From Bolinopsis microptera (Eukaryota > Ctenophora > Tentaculata > Lobata > Bolinopsidae): a stretch of DNA of 64,000 bases. This document shows, piece after piece, positions 24,542 to 37,700 of this stretch. The position numbers and the translations under genes were made by a program. Position 1 is the stretch's first letter. The number at the start of each line of letters is the position of its first letter. Under the pieces are notes generated by a model. It was not told the DNA's origin. It made no database searches and saw only the letters and a list, made by a program, of their open reading frames with translations. The stretch is taken from assembly GCF_026151205.1 (NCBI RefSeq), contig NC_087077.1, forward strand, positions 19,196,975 to 19,260,974, read 5' to 3'.

Positions 24542-25618
24542 ATGGCAATCATCAGCAATGGCGGAACAAGCTACCCAGACCTCTACATATGCCTCTCTCT
24601 CCTGGCCCTAACCCTTATCTCAACCCCCCTAAACTCTCTAGTTATCAGACACAACCTTCTCAAGACACCCTCCCTACCCAGGAACCTATTCCTACTCCTA
24701 GCTGTGTTCGACCTACTTGCTTGTGTTTATATCCCCATTGATTACAGCGTAGGAGGACTCGCAAGGAAGGATATCCCTGGATGCATCAGGAGAAATCTTA
24801 CAAAGGAATTCTGCGAGGAGCACTACAAGGCTACCTTCAGTGAGGCAGGCGTGGTAGGTAGGGTCCGGGCAGCTATAAGATTTATCTTCACACTCTTGCC
24901 TTGTTATTTGACCGGACTACTGGCCATTACTCGGTTTTTACAGATCAAATATCCACTTGGGAAGATCAATGGAAAGAGTGTTTTTGGGATTTTGATCTTG
25001 GCCGTGCTTCATATTTGCCTGGTTTTCGTTCTGTTTTTCAGGAAAGGAGATGAAAACAATCCAATAGTATTGAATATGCCCATGTTGCAATCATCTTGGA
25101 ATTTAAAACCTTCTTTTTTCGGACTGTATACATTTTCAAGTTTAGTGCTCTATCTTATCTTTATTTTTTTCGTAGCATTAGTGCAGCTTTTTGCAGTTTT
25201 CACGTCTTTTCTCACTATTTGGGAGCTGGTGAAAGTGTACAGAAAACCAATGACAGATATTGCAAGGAGGAACAGTGTTAACGGGAGTTTAAAAATAATG
25301 ATAACCAATTTTGGGAGCGTTGCAAACATAATTGTAATCGTCATTAAAGCATATGTTTCAGCTGCTACACCTCATAAAGATTCTGAAGATTTAGGAACGG
25401 AAGTTTGGGAAGAGAGTATGATTGCTCTGATTGATGGACCAATGCACTGGTTTTTTTGGTTCACTTTCCTTAACACAGCTATGGTTCCTTGCTTTCTTTC
25501 AACACTAAATCCAGCCATCTACCTAGCTTTTACTCCTGATTCAAGAAAATGGAACAGGAAAATCTGCCGGACTCAAAACACGACTGTCAACGACATGGTA
25601 GAAACTCAAAACATGTGA
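24542..25618 (+). CDS. Rhodopsin-like (class A) G-protein-coupled receptor, intronless
   Basis: A 358-residue frame with seven hydrophobic segments at about 14-36, 47-67, 112-133, 146-167, 192-220, 253-276 and 303-330. Class A landmarks: Asn31 in TM1, Asp57 in TM2 (LAVFDLLA), a DRY-position motif reading ITRF (Arg131), KYP in the second loop, and NPAIY (323-327) ending TM7. It has a short N-terminus and a short cytoplasmic tail with no Cys for palmitoylation close to TM7 except Cys343. The ligand cannot be told from the sequence; such divergent intronless receptors are expanded in cnidarians and other early animals. CTTCCCCAG ends two bases before the ATG, an acceptor-like context. A poly(A)-like AAATAAAAAAAAAAA lies at about 26056. 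Confidence 0.88.
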   Translation: MAIISNGGTSYPDLYICLSLLALTLISTPLNSLVIRHNLLKTPSLPRNLFLLLAVFDLLACVYIPIDYSVGGLARKDIPGCIRRNLTKEFCEEHYKATFSEAGVVGRVRAAIRFIFTLLPCYLTGLLAITRFLQIKYPLGKINGKSVFGILILAVLHICLVFVLFFRKGDENNPIVLNMPMLQSSWNLKPSFFGLYTFSSLVLYLIFIFFVALVQLFAVFTSFLTIWELVKVYRKPMTDIARRNSVNGSLKIMITNFGSVANIIVIVIKAYVSAATPHKDSEDLGTEVWEESMIALIDGPMHWFFWFTFLNTAMVPCFLSTLNPAIYLAFTPDSRKWNRKICRTQNTTVNDMVETQNM

Positions 25619-26603
25619 TGAAATGGCACAGACAGGGACCTTCGCTTATTGTTCTAGATGAATAACGATAAGCATGTCCTGAGAATTACTGACATTTCGA
25701 ACCGTACACGATTGCTGGGATAGGACTATTAATAACTGGATATCTTTTAAATTTAATAACTGTTATTGGACTCTATATTAAAATATTCGGCTGCAGATCT
25801 TAATTATACAAATTAAAATTTAATTTTGACGGCCCCAACGTTAATGTGGCTCTAGCTATGTGTTGGTTCAGCCGAATTAATTATTATGTGTAATCAAGTT
25901 TATTTTTCTCGTTAGTTGTCATCCGGCCAAACATTAAGCAACTTATATTGCAGTACCATTTATCAATTTGTATATCAAAATATGTCATTGTAATTTTGCA
26001 TGGCTGAAATGTAACGCTTGATTTATATATATATAATGATTAATTGAATTTTCAAATAAAAAAAAAAATCAGAGTTTTCAGTATCATAATCAGTTAATAT
26101 AGACTCTTAAAGAAATATGATTTTACTCAAGGGTAGATTTAAACAGATTTGGATGGTAAGAACTAATATGTATTATGTATATAATTATATATATATATAT
26201 AAATAATAATATACCAACATTCATTATTCTAATTTGGCACTGAGGATTGGTATTGTTTTGTACATACTACATATCATGAAACGGATCGTTTGCCCGCCAT
26301 TTTGATTGTTTCAATTTGTTCGACTTATATATAATATATATAATACATTATATATAATATATATAAGAAGAACCATTAACCTCCAATCATGTGCTCCAAT
26401 AGTCCGACCTTATTTATTTAAACACGTGGATTGCATGAAGCAAAGCCAAGAATGAAAAATACTATGCAGCTCTGAAAGACACACTTCGAAACTTTATTCA
26501 AACTTCCAATTTATGCCAGAATTAAACGGCTCTTATATCAATAATCCACTTCATCTTCATATTCTTATGGAAGTGACTATTCTGTCAACACCTCTGTTTT
26601 TCT
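25619..26603. other. AT-rich spacer with TATA-type palindromes
   Basis: 3' flank of the GPCR. It holds simple TA runs at 26025-26038 and 26186-26202, and a palindromic TATATAATATATA cluster at 26325-26364. No gene seen. Confidence 0.6.
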
Positions 26604-27919
26604 TCAATCGTGATCCATCTGATCCTGTTGCATTTGAGGTTGAGCCTCCAGAATGGCTTGTATTTGAGGTTGAGCCTCCAGAATGGCTTGTATTTGAGGT
26701 TGAGCCTCCAGAATGGCTTGTATCCGACTCTTTTCTTTTTGAATACTGGTAATACACTCCCTTACATCAGCTGCATACTTTTTCTGGAAAGTATTTTAAG
26801 TTATGATTTAAACCTGCCAAAAAAAATGATATCATAATTTCAGACACAACTCAGAGGCAATATAAACACCCAATACCGCACTTTACCGCACCATCGTTCG
26901 TTATTAATTAATCCCTCAACAGATCAAAATTGAGACAAATATATTATAGTTAAAGCTATAGTTAGACCATGTTGTAAAGTTACAATATTGAACACTGTGC
27001 CTCAATAATATGCTCATCAACAGCAATAAGCCCAGTAATCCTGCCCATCTTAGTGACGTCACAACACGTGGTGTGACGTCACAACACGTGGTGTGACGTC
27101 ACAACACGTGGTGTGACGTCACAACACGTGGTGTGACGTCATAAGGCGGGGTAAGTGACGTCACAACACGTGGTGTGACGTCACAACACGTGGTGTGACG
27201 TCACAACACGTGGTGTGACGTCACAACACGTGGTGTGACGTCATAAGGCGGGGTAAGTGACGTCACAACACGTGGTGTGACGTCACTAATTAGCCCCAGT
27301 CATCCTGCCCATCTTATTGTGAAAATTAATTGCAAAAACTTCTATTCGAGGATAATTCTAGAATTATACATCTCAGTGTAAGACATTACCCTTGCAAGTT
27401 ATTTGTTGTGTAAAACTCATGAATCGTGTGCGGCAACGTTATATACTACGCTGTCGAATAATCCAACTAAGAGTACCTTAAGGCTGAAAATTTTTATTTT
27501 ATTTTTAAAAGCTGAAAATTTGGCGGTGTTTACTGTCTCCAAATATGCCACACATAATATAAAAAGTTTAAGGTATGTGCGGAATCGCACTTATTTGCAA
27601 AATATTACCGCACCTATAATATGTTGCCTCTGAGACACATTATAAGCTTGTTAATAGACACTACTGTACAGCTAGGTAGTATATATAGGTATAATTTCTA
27701 ATTACTACTAAAATCACACATGACAACAACAACCTAACTAATTAATTAATTACTAACTTACTTATAGTAAGCTAATAATAAACTTACACGTTCACGTCTG
27801 TCTGACCAAAACAAAAGTACAGCTCCAGTCATTGTGAGAATACCAGCTACCTTGGACACGTTTGTCTCAGACGTCCCCATCCATCTTCTCAAATCGGATA
27901 ACAAAAACGGTACCTTCAT
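26604..27919 (-). CDS. Small single-pass membrane protein with a coding 30-bp repeat
   Basis: Two exons: 27919-27788 (44 codons, strong GTAAGT donor) and 26783-26604, joining in phase to a 103-residue product. The N-terminus is basic (MKVPFLLSDLRRWMGTSE), followed by one hydrophobic segment (VAGILTMTGAVLFW) and a positively charged SDRRERKKYA. A helical tail follows in which IQAILEAQPQ is repeated three times (30-bp DNA units, 26633-26722) before a Gln-rich end. This layout suits a small mitochondrial inner-membrane protein or assembly factor, but no family was recognised. The CRE/E-box array at 27053 lies in its intron. Confidence 0.6.
27050..27288. repeat. Array of paired CRE (TGACGTCA) and E-box (CACGTG) palindromes
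   Basis: The 20-bp unit TGACGTCACAACACGTGGTG is repeated. A variant unit TGACGTCATAAGGCGGGGTA closes each block of four. In all there are twelve TGACGTCA cores and nine CACGTG cores within 240 bp. It lies in the intron of the small membrane-protein gene. A shorter copy lies at 33119-33193. Confidence 0.97.
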
Positions 27920-28725
27920 GGTTCTAAACAGAATTTGTATTTAGTAATTGAGTCTGTTTGTAGTTATAATCAACAAGATATGTTTAATGGATCATGTAAT
28001 TGTATTCAAGATGTTGACTAAATAGTAAATATATTATTCATCAATCATTCATACTTTAGCAGTCTGCATTGATCAATGAACAAAATTAGTTAGACAGGAT
28101 GGGAAATTTAAGAGAAACTCTGGGAACTCAATAACTTAAATTAAAGCTTATAATGGTACAGAATGTAAAAGTTATGTAAAATTTACATCGCTGATAAATA
28201 AAAGCACCAAGCTGCAATGTAAAGAATGTAGTCTTTTGAATAAAAAACAACTTGTCAATGAAAGCAATTCACTAACATTTTGCAGACTAACAATAATAAC
28301 GAACGTAAACCACCATGCAAACAATTTGAACCCTGATTTCGTTCTATTCGTATCATATTAATAGCTATCAACTAGAACAACAAAACTTCAGCTCAAATGG
28401 CTAAAACATTAATTGTTTCTTCAAATATAAATTAATTTCAAGTCTATGAAGTATAAATAGCTATTTCTGATTCGTCCAAATGTCTTGAAAGTTGGGTATT
28501 CAAATAATTTCAACGGCCATAGCAATGAGTAGGTGGTATTATCACCTACAATCAGCATCTCAATCTTCCTCCAAGTTCACACATCACGCAAATTTAGAGA
28601 AACTAAAAATTCTAAAAAATAAACAAGCGCTGAGCTGTAGATTAAAGAGCAAATTCAATAGTAAAAGATCTATGTTCTGACAGATATTAAGAATGAGAAA
28701 TGGTGACCAGGCCGTGTCCATCATG

Positions 28726-31700
28726 TCACAACGTGACACAAGAATCTGAGTCTACATTTTCCTTTTCAACATTTTCTACGCTTGCAGGATCCACTGCATT
28801 CTTTACTTCATGGAGTTCTGTGTTTGAGGTTTGAGATACGACTTGCTTCGTTACGAATGACTCAGCGTTTTTAATTTGAGGTACGACCTGCACTATTTCA
28901 TCAGCATGTTCCACCTCTTTCGAATCGTAAAGCTCAGTGTTTGAGGAGGGAAGTTGGACTAGTTTAGTTTCAGGAGTTTCTGTTTCTGTTTCTGTTTCAG
29001 GAGTTTCTGTTTCTGTTTCTGTTTCTGTTGTTCCTGTTTCTGATCCCATTTCCTCAAGACTGAATTGATTCTGAACTGATGGAGGGTCCGATAACATGGC
29101 TAGTGGCTGCTCGTGGGAAGATGACAATGTTGTCTGCTCTGGGTCAATGTTTTGAGGGTTTTCTGTTAAATCAGCTGACAGCTGGATGACTGAGCTGACT
29201 TCAATTTCAACCTTTTCCGTAACACTATCACATTCTTTCAATTCTTCGCTTGGCTTTTCTGGGACCACAGGGATGTCTAAGGCAACTATATCATAATGAT
29301 CGTTATCTTTAGCAGCTATTTTAGAATGGTCGGGGATATCGGCAGGAATGATTTGAATTGTAGATTCAGCTTGAATAGTTGGAATGGTAGATTCGGCTTG
29401 AATAGTTGGAATGGTAGATTCAGCTTGAATAGTTGGAATGGTAGATTCAGCTTGAATAATTGGATTCGTAGATTCAGCTTGAATAGTTGGAATGGTAGGT
29501 TCAGCTTGAATTGTTGGATTCGTAGATTCAGCTTGAATAGTTGGAATGGTAGATTCAGCTTGAATAGTTGGAATGGTAGGTTCAGCTTGAATTGTTGGAT
29601 TCGTAGATTCAGCTTGAATAGTCGGAATGGTAGATTCGGCTTGAATAGTTGGATTCGTAGATTCGGCTTGAATAGTTGGATTCGTAGATTCAGCTTGAAT
29701 AGTCGGAATGGTAGATTCAGCTTGAATAATTGAAATCATAGATTCAGTAGAATCTGATTTTTCGATCACTGAACTAACTATCGGTACTTCAAGCCCCATC
29801 TCTACCTTATTCGAGACAGCTTCATCATTTTTCGATCCCTCGACTGTTTCTTCTGTAGAAGCAAAGAACAACCTAGGTTTGTCTTTGTTATCAGCTGTAT
29901 TGCTCGTCTCAGTTGCTTTATCTGGCTCACAAACAAGGCTTTCTGTCACTTTGTTCTTGACTTGGGGTGAGAAAAACGGCATCTGGCGGGGAGGGTTAGC
30001 GGTCTGAAAAGGTGTTTCAGCGGTCTGAAGAGGTGTTTTAGCGGTCTGAAGAGGTGTTTTAGCGGTCTGAATTTTTCTGGGGGACTGTTTCCTAGGAGTT
30101 GCACCCTGTTTTGAAGGTGACGTTTTCTTCCTTTTGGTGTTTGGAGTTGTAGCCTCCTGAAATATTGTAAGTAATTTCGAGACTATAAATTATTTAGGTA
30201 CGGGTAAATGCCTCACAGAATGGCTAGCCTCACAGAATGGCCAAATTTGTAAATGTTTTTGTAACTAATTTTTTATAAAAGACTGGTAGGTTTTGTGGAT
30301 ACCATATGAAACAAAAGTCTTCTGGCAACACTTCCTGTGGTGAAATCATTAACTAGGACCACATTTTCTGGCATAAATATGAATGTTTATGTAGAAATTT
30401 TGAGCACTGAAAAATTTGTTTTCAAATTTTTGAACTAAGTTTACATTTTGGTGAGAACTTCTGGCACCAGTATGACAGAAGATGTTCAAAGAATAGTATT
30501 CATCAAACAAAACGAACATTGTTCAATATAGGAAGAAAAAAATGCTAAAATGGCTACACGCCTCACAAAATGGTCAAAATATGCCTCACAAAATTTGTTT
30601 TCAAATTTTTGAACTAAGTTTGCATTTTGGTGAGAACTTCTGGCACCAGTATGACAGAAGATGTTTAAAGAATAGTATTCATCAAACAAAACGAACATTG
30701 TTCAATTTAGGAAGAAACAAAATGTTAAAATGGCTAAACGCCTCACAAAATGGCCAAAATATGCCTCACAAAATGGCCAAAATTTAAAACTCCTTTTATT
30801 CAATGAAACCATAAGTCTAAAGTATTCACAAGCTATTTATCATACAATAACACCCCAGATGGACTCCATCTGGGGTGTTATTGTATGATAAATAGCTTGT
30901 GAATACTTTAGACTTATGGTTTCATTGAATAAAAGGAGTTTTAAATTTTGGCCATTTTGTGAGGCATATTTTGGCCATTTTGTGAGGCGTTTAGCCATTT
31001 TAACATTTTGTTTCTTCCTAAATTGAACAATGTTCGTTTTGTTTGATGAATACTATTCTTTAAACATCTTCTGTCATACTGGTGCCAGAAGTTCTCACCA
31101 AAATGCAAACTTAGTTCAAAAATTTGAAAACAAATTTTGTGAGGCATATTTTGACCTTCATTCGGCTGTAAAAACACTCCATCTGATGGAGTGTTTTTAC
31201 AGCCGAATGAAGGTTATAAATCATGAAATCAGGGAATATGAACAACGCCACACAAAATGGCCATTTTTGGTGTAGGAAATTATGCCCTTTTTATTCAGTT
31301 CTAAGAAATTTCACCTATATGGGGGTGTTAACAAGGCATATTAATACCAGCAGCATGCCTGAAACAAGAGCCAAAGGTTTTAGAAAAATAAAATTTTCTC
31401 GTTTTCTTTTTTTTTTTGCCATTTTGTCAGGCATTTTTTCTTTTTTGTGAAATAATTTTTCACAGCTCAGTTTTTTCGTGAGTTTTAGGTTATTACCCCA
31501 TTCCTTAATAGGTTTTCTAAGAACGTGTGGTGATAGAAATTTAAAAAGTATCTCCATCAACAAAATTATAGAAATTAAGATTTGGCCATTCTGTGAGGCA
31601 TGTTTTTTTGGAGGAAGATTTTCCGGCCAATTTTTCTCAAAGAAAAAATGGTTATGAGATTAAATGAACCCCCGGGAAGAAAAATATGAGTGTCAACTTA

Positions 31701-34700
31701 GCTTCTTATGAGATAAAAACTGGAATAAAGTGTGTTTTGTAACTTTGAGAGACCTTCCTTTTTTTTGGCCATTCTGTGAGGCAAATACCCGTATATTTTA
31801 TGCAATATATCTTTGTCGCATACGAGCGGGGTTAGTAAATATTGTGTTTCGTTTCGAAGGATGATAATTTTGTCAAATACTGACTAAATTTCAGAGTAAG
31901 TAATTTTATCTGTGAACTGCACTGCTAAGAACATAATACAATGAAGGAAATTGTATTTACAGATCAAAGGCGGTACCTGTACAACCGTAGTTACGAATAT
32001 TCAATTTGAGCATATCACAATTGCCAAATCACACAAAAAACAAACATTGTACGCTACGGTAAGCAGACTGTAAGAGTAGTCGAGTAAAATATTATCCTAA
32101 TGATAGATAGAAGGAGAGGTCTAATACATCGGAGAAAGGAGTTACTATGTGGTGCAGGCCACTCCAACGACTAGGAGGAGACCTTTTCAAGTACAAGTAA
32201 GTATGACTCACCAGAGGAGTGGAAGTAGTGCTAGAACGACCTCGTTTAGTTGCTACCATAGGTTCTGGGAGTATTGATACGTCGGTAGCTGACAGTCTGT
32301 TCTTCAATGCTTTTATACTGTGCCTGGTGGGAAGATTTAATTCTTAAACTTGATATGTTTTGAAACAAGAATGCTGAAATGTTAAGGTATTTGTTATCTA
32401 TGGCGTATCAATTGAAGTGTAGTATAGGTATTTATAAGCAAACCAGGTCTTAGCAAAAATGCAAGTTAACTGTGTGTACATGATTCAGCTATTTCTAGGA
32501 ATTTACAATCCCCAGAGAGTTTTTATCGTGTTTTTATCGAGTTTTTATCGTGAACAGTGAAAATGTGACCCGTGCTTACTTGTAAGGATCATAGAAACGT
32601 CTGCAGAAAAGGTTTGTCTCAGGACTAACTTTGGGAATCGTCTCTCCTTTCTTCAAGTATATTACATTTGCTTTACTTTCGATCGATGATATTTCAACCT
32701 GAAATATATTTAATGGATTTACAATTAAGAATCATCAACCAATATCTTAACTAGTTTTCCGTCTAGAAAATATCTAGAAATGACAAATATAAATTTTGAA
32801 TTTCTGATCCGAAAACTATCTAAACCGCGACAGTATGTTAAAAGTGTTAAAAGTGGGCAAAATAATGAGTAACTTACAAAAATTCATCATTTGTATATTA
32901 ACTATTATAATAAGGAGCAAGATCAAGGCTAATAAGTTATTATTTAATTAATTAACAAGCAATTAGCAATTACCTCGTCATCACACTGGGAAGCAAACAC
33001 CTCTTGAGGGTGTATACTAGCTCGTTCGTTTTTACTGGTCACCATCTCCTCCTCTACGTAGAACCAAAGTAGTCGCACAACAGGATAGGAGGCGTGGTAG
33101 AACTCCATAACTCGACCTAATAAGGCGGGGTAAGTGACGTCACAACACGTGGTCTGACGTCACAACACGTGGTGTGACGTCATAACACGTGGTAAGTAAG
33201 CTGTATAACACAATTACACAAATGCAGAAATATAGTATGTAGTTATAAAACTGTTAAATGTTTAATACTGTCATTATCGGGGAAGCTACATCTTTCTCCG
33301 CATAATAAACAAGTATTGGAAAACTAAAAATAGCAACATAAGAATACTTTTATTGACCGACCTAATTTCCAAGATTCGTCCTCGCTGTTGGGGTTCTGGT
33401 CATTACATCTCACATAAACAGCCTCCCCTTGAACAATAGTCTCGTCTTTAAAGTGGCACTTCCTGAAATACACCCGCCCATTCTTAGTATAGGAATCCTC
33501 GAACTTGGCTGTGTTGTTTCGTTTTGTTGTAACAGGTGCTATGGTGATACAGCCATCAGCAGCGTGTGTGATATCCACATCCATGTCTGTGTGCATGTCT
33601 TGTTCTGAACTGATGATGGTGGGGAGGAACGGGGAGGAGGAGGAGGAGGTGGTGTCTGTACTGGGTACTATCTGAGGAGGTGTGGGTGTTAGGACGAAAC
33701 TCTCTGATTTATAATATACCTACATGTGACAGATCAAATTCACATTTATAGTGGCTTCCATCATGAGAACATAATATGCAAATTGCAACTGGTAAAGATT
33801 ATTTTAAGTACCTGTATTGAGCTGCTATCAATGACTTGAACTTGATTCGAATCACCGGTCATAATTTGAATCTGGTTAGTTCCCGACATAGCCTGAGGAA
33901 CTATCTCAATTGTATTGAGCTGACTGGAAGGAACGATGGCTACAGACTTTTGGTCTGTGGCAGGTGTTGTTTCTGGCTGATTTGAACTGATAACATTCGG
34001 TTCACCAGCAATGCTAGGCACAATCTGTATTGTTTGCTGATTAGTGGTTGTGCTAGGCACAATTTGTATGGTTTGCTGATCAGAATTTTGTTGAACAGCC
34101 TGATCATTTGATACCGTGAAACTTATCATGTTACTGGGAAGAATCATCATTGAGGTTTCGCTGTTAATGTCAGATTCGGAGACAATTGAGATGGTGATGT
34201 TAGTCGTGGGTTCAGTATCATCCACTACACTTGTAGCATTTACTGCCGGATCACTTGATGATTGTTCAGCAAGATCTGAAAGTCCAGAGAAAGGCAGTTC
34301 GGTAGAATCTGATGGTTGTGATAAAACTGATTTGGGCTCCAGCACCGCAACTGTAACCTTCTCACTCTCAGATCCACTTTCATTCGCGGAACTCTGAATT
34401 AGTTCCGATGTAGAAACCTCTGATGTCGCAACCACATCTCTTGAGTCAGATTCCTTCTCATGATCTGAATACCTAACTGTGCCACTCCAACCATCAGGAA
34501 TGCATGGTTTCCTGTTGAGGTTCATATCTTCCTCGTTATGACCATTTATAGGAGGATGGGGTTGAGGTATGATGGAGAGATCTGCTGAGTCTAGAGGTTC
34601 CGCGAGGGATCGTAGCAAATGTCTTAGTGGGTGGTAATACCGCCTAATAAACAACCGTCCTGTAATTAATATACTTATAATATATAATAATAATGTATTA

Positions 34701-37700
34701 GTTAAAACCTCGCAATACCTGACAAGATCTACGCTACTGTTCACTTATAAGACAAGGAATGCTGGGTTTCAATAGACAGCCGAACCCCGGGAAATCAGGG
34801 GTGACCAAAGTTTTTAAGCAACCTCCCTAACCTAAGGCCTTCTAATAAATTTCGTATAACATTCCTATCATTTTTAACCTTTCTAACCTTTAGGTATCTC
34901 ATTCTGCGGAGGAATCTTCTCTTTCTTCTTCAAATAAACCACATCAACAGTTTCATCCACCTGACACGCCAGAGCATGGATAACAAAGTCAGTAGCAAAA
35001 GCCTCGTTGACATGGATTGTCGCTGATTCCCGCTTGGTGACAAACATCTCCTCCTCCAAGTAGATCCTGTACAGTTTCAGCCGTACAGGATCTGTACCGT
35101 TCTTGTGTTCTTTGTGTATTGATATTATTCTTCCCAATTGTATTCCTTCTGTTAGTCTCACGAACACACAGTCTCCAACAGCAGCTTTTGCAGTCCCAAC
35201 AGACAACCAACTGTAAATAGTGAAATAGTGAATATTTGAAGTCATCCTAATATTTCTTAATGTTTGACGTCATCCTAATATTTCTTAATGTTTGATAATG
35301 TTTAAATTCTTCGACAAATTTCACGATATCATACGAATTCTCGGGGTCCAACAGAGATTGTACAAACACAAACCTGTACTCCATGTCCCCAACAACACCT
35401 CCAAGTACAACTTCCTTTGTCTCCAAATCTGAATAAAAATCTCCAACTTTGCTCTGAATATCGCCAGCGCTCTTCTTTGTTGTTTTTTCTTGCTTTTGTT
35501 CGTTGATATCATTAACGAACTTGATAACCTACGATATCATATTGTTAATAAGAGTCGTATGTTGCAAGATCGACCATTCAGATTGGACAACAAAAGAGAT
35601 GTAAGCACTAAAAATACATCATAAAGATTATAAAGTTATATAACCATTATCGAATATTGACGATAATATGGTACCTGTTCTTCCTTTTCAGGTTTCTTGG
35701 GTCTAGGTCGCTCTTCGTTTTCATTTTTGGCTGCTTTCTTCGACTTCTTCTCTTTCCTTTCATTCTCCAATTTTCTTTTCTTCTTCTTAGACGGTGGTCT
35801 GTACTCTTTCTCTTCACTTTCCGAGTTTGAAGTAGATGAGGATAGAGTGTCGGCCGAGTTTTCTTCCTCACGAGGCTGATATAATTTTCTTAGCGACATT
35901 CCTGCTTTTGGAACTTCTTCTGTGCCTGAGGTTAAGATTTAAGATAAAAATAAGATAGGAGACGTCATAACTTGAATGATAATTATATAATATTAATTTA
36001 ATAAGAGAAATTATTAACTATAAATTTTAGAGTTTGACAAAGAAAATTTGAACGTTCATTTTACGGTCTCTACAAATATATTCATTGTAATCAGCACCCA
36101 CTGTTAACGGACCCACCTAAAAGCTTAGCAGGTTTCCACAGCTTATACAACTCCTTTGTCTCTGCATCAAAGAAGTCCCCCGCAATAAAAGTAGCATCAT
36201 TAGCAATTTCAGCGGAGTTGTACACGACACAGATCTTCTCAAAGAAGAGATTGCAGGGTACCTTGTGGTACACCTCACTGCTGAACAGCAGGCTGGTCGA
36301 GAGGAGACTGCGGTCTGTGGAGGGTACGTTTCTCTGGGGAGGAAATGAGGTTAATTAAGAAATGAGGTTAATTAAGAAATGAGGTTAATTAAGAAATGAG
36401 GGTAATTAAGAAATGAGGTTAATTAAGAAATGAGGTTAATTAAGAAATGAGGTTAATTAAGAAATGAGGTTAATCAAGAAATGAGGTTAATTAAGAAATG
36501 AGGTTATTGTTGACGGAATATTATGTGTATGTGATTGTTTGATATAATACGTTCCGTTCTACAATGTGGTACGTGTTTTATAACCAGCTCAAGGAATATA
36601 CATGTATTATGCACAATCAAATTAATATAAGAACGAATCGATCATTACATTACAAATTACAATAATGTTATTTAAATTACGATAGTAAAGAGCTTGTTGA
36701 CATCCATAACTGCATATCTGTCAATTGTCATCGTGGTATAAACGCAGTACTTTCACACAAACACTTCCTGATTGCAGGGTGACAAAGTCTCCGACGGAGA
36801 AACAATCCTCCCCAAGTGTACACTTACTGAAATAAGGAACTTGTTACGGTATGCAAATGCCATGGTAGTGCAGTTTATTTATATAAATAAATGTAATACC
36901 GTATTAATATATAATATAATATTGATTCACAGGTCTTGCAATAGTAATGAATATGAATATAATTTAAAACATAAAATCACATATTTTCTTAACTCGAACC
37001 GAAAGTAAGGATGTTCAGCTCCTGATTCGAAGGGCTCTACTAGGGTGGCTCTGTAATCACATTCCTCCATTGGAGCGGGCACGATAGAGAAATCTGATCT
37101 AGTTAGCGGTTCTGCTAACGGGTATATCTGAAATGTGATCAATTTATTAATCCTGCCAGCAAATACTCCTAAGTGTATTTATTTAAAGTAGGTATACAAA
37201 AACCATAATAGCTTGAATATTGAACTGATAGAATCTAGATTATAGAATTATGTATACCGCATGATGGATTTCAGTGAAAATGCCCTAAAACAAATAATAA
37301 TATTACAACGCAATATTTGTACCTTCTTTTTAAATGGATCGTAGTATCTCTTTAAGAAATACACAGCCTTGAGAGCGTTTTCAGGAACTGGTTGGAAAAT
37401 GTTCTGGTGTATGACAATAAGTTTTCTTTTGACATTAGAAATGAGAAGTTCTCTTTTCCAGTTACTGACAAGAACTTCTTGGAAGTGCATCGTCATCCTT
37501 TCTTCGGGTGATAATGTAACCTGAGTAAAGACAGAATGTAGCTAAATTATCTTATTATGGATCTGTTGTTTTATTTTTCTCCCGTAGTCAAGATCGCAAA
37601 CGTGCCAATAAAAGCAGATGAAATAGGGCCAGGGGCCAGGGGGATGGGGCCAGGGGGGTCACTTAAAATCAATCATGATCCACTAAAAGACGGAGAACTC

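Noticed and set aside
29296-29733. Plus-strand frame with repeated GRFSLNSWN
   Set aside because: Shadow of the minus-strand coding minisatellite of the multi-BAH protein.
30486-31275. Matching open frames on opposite strands
   Set aside because: They are the two arms of one palindrome, so they mirror each other; no protein family was recognised.
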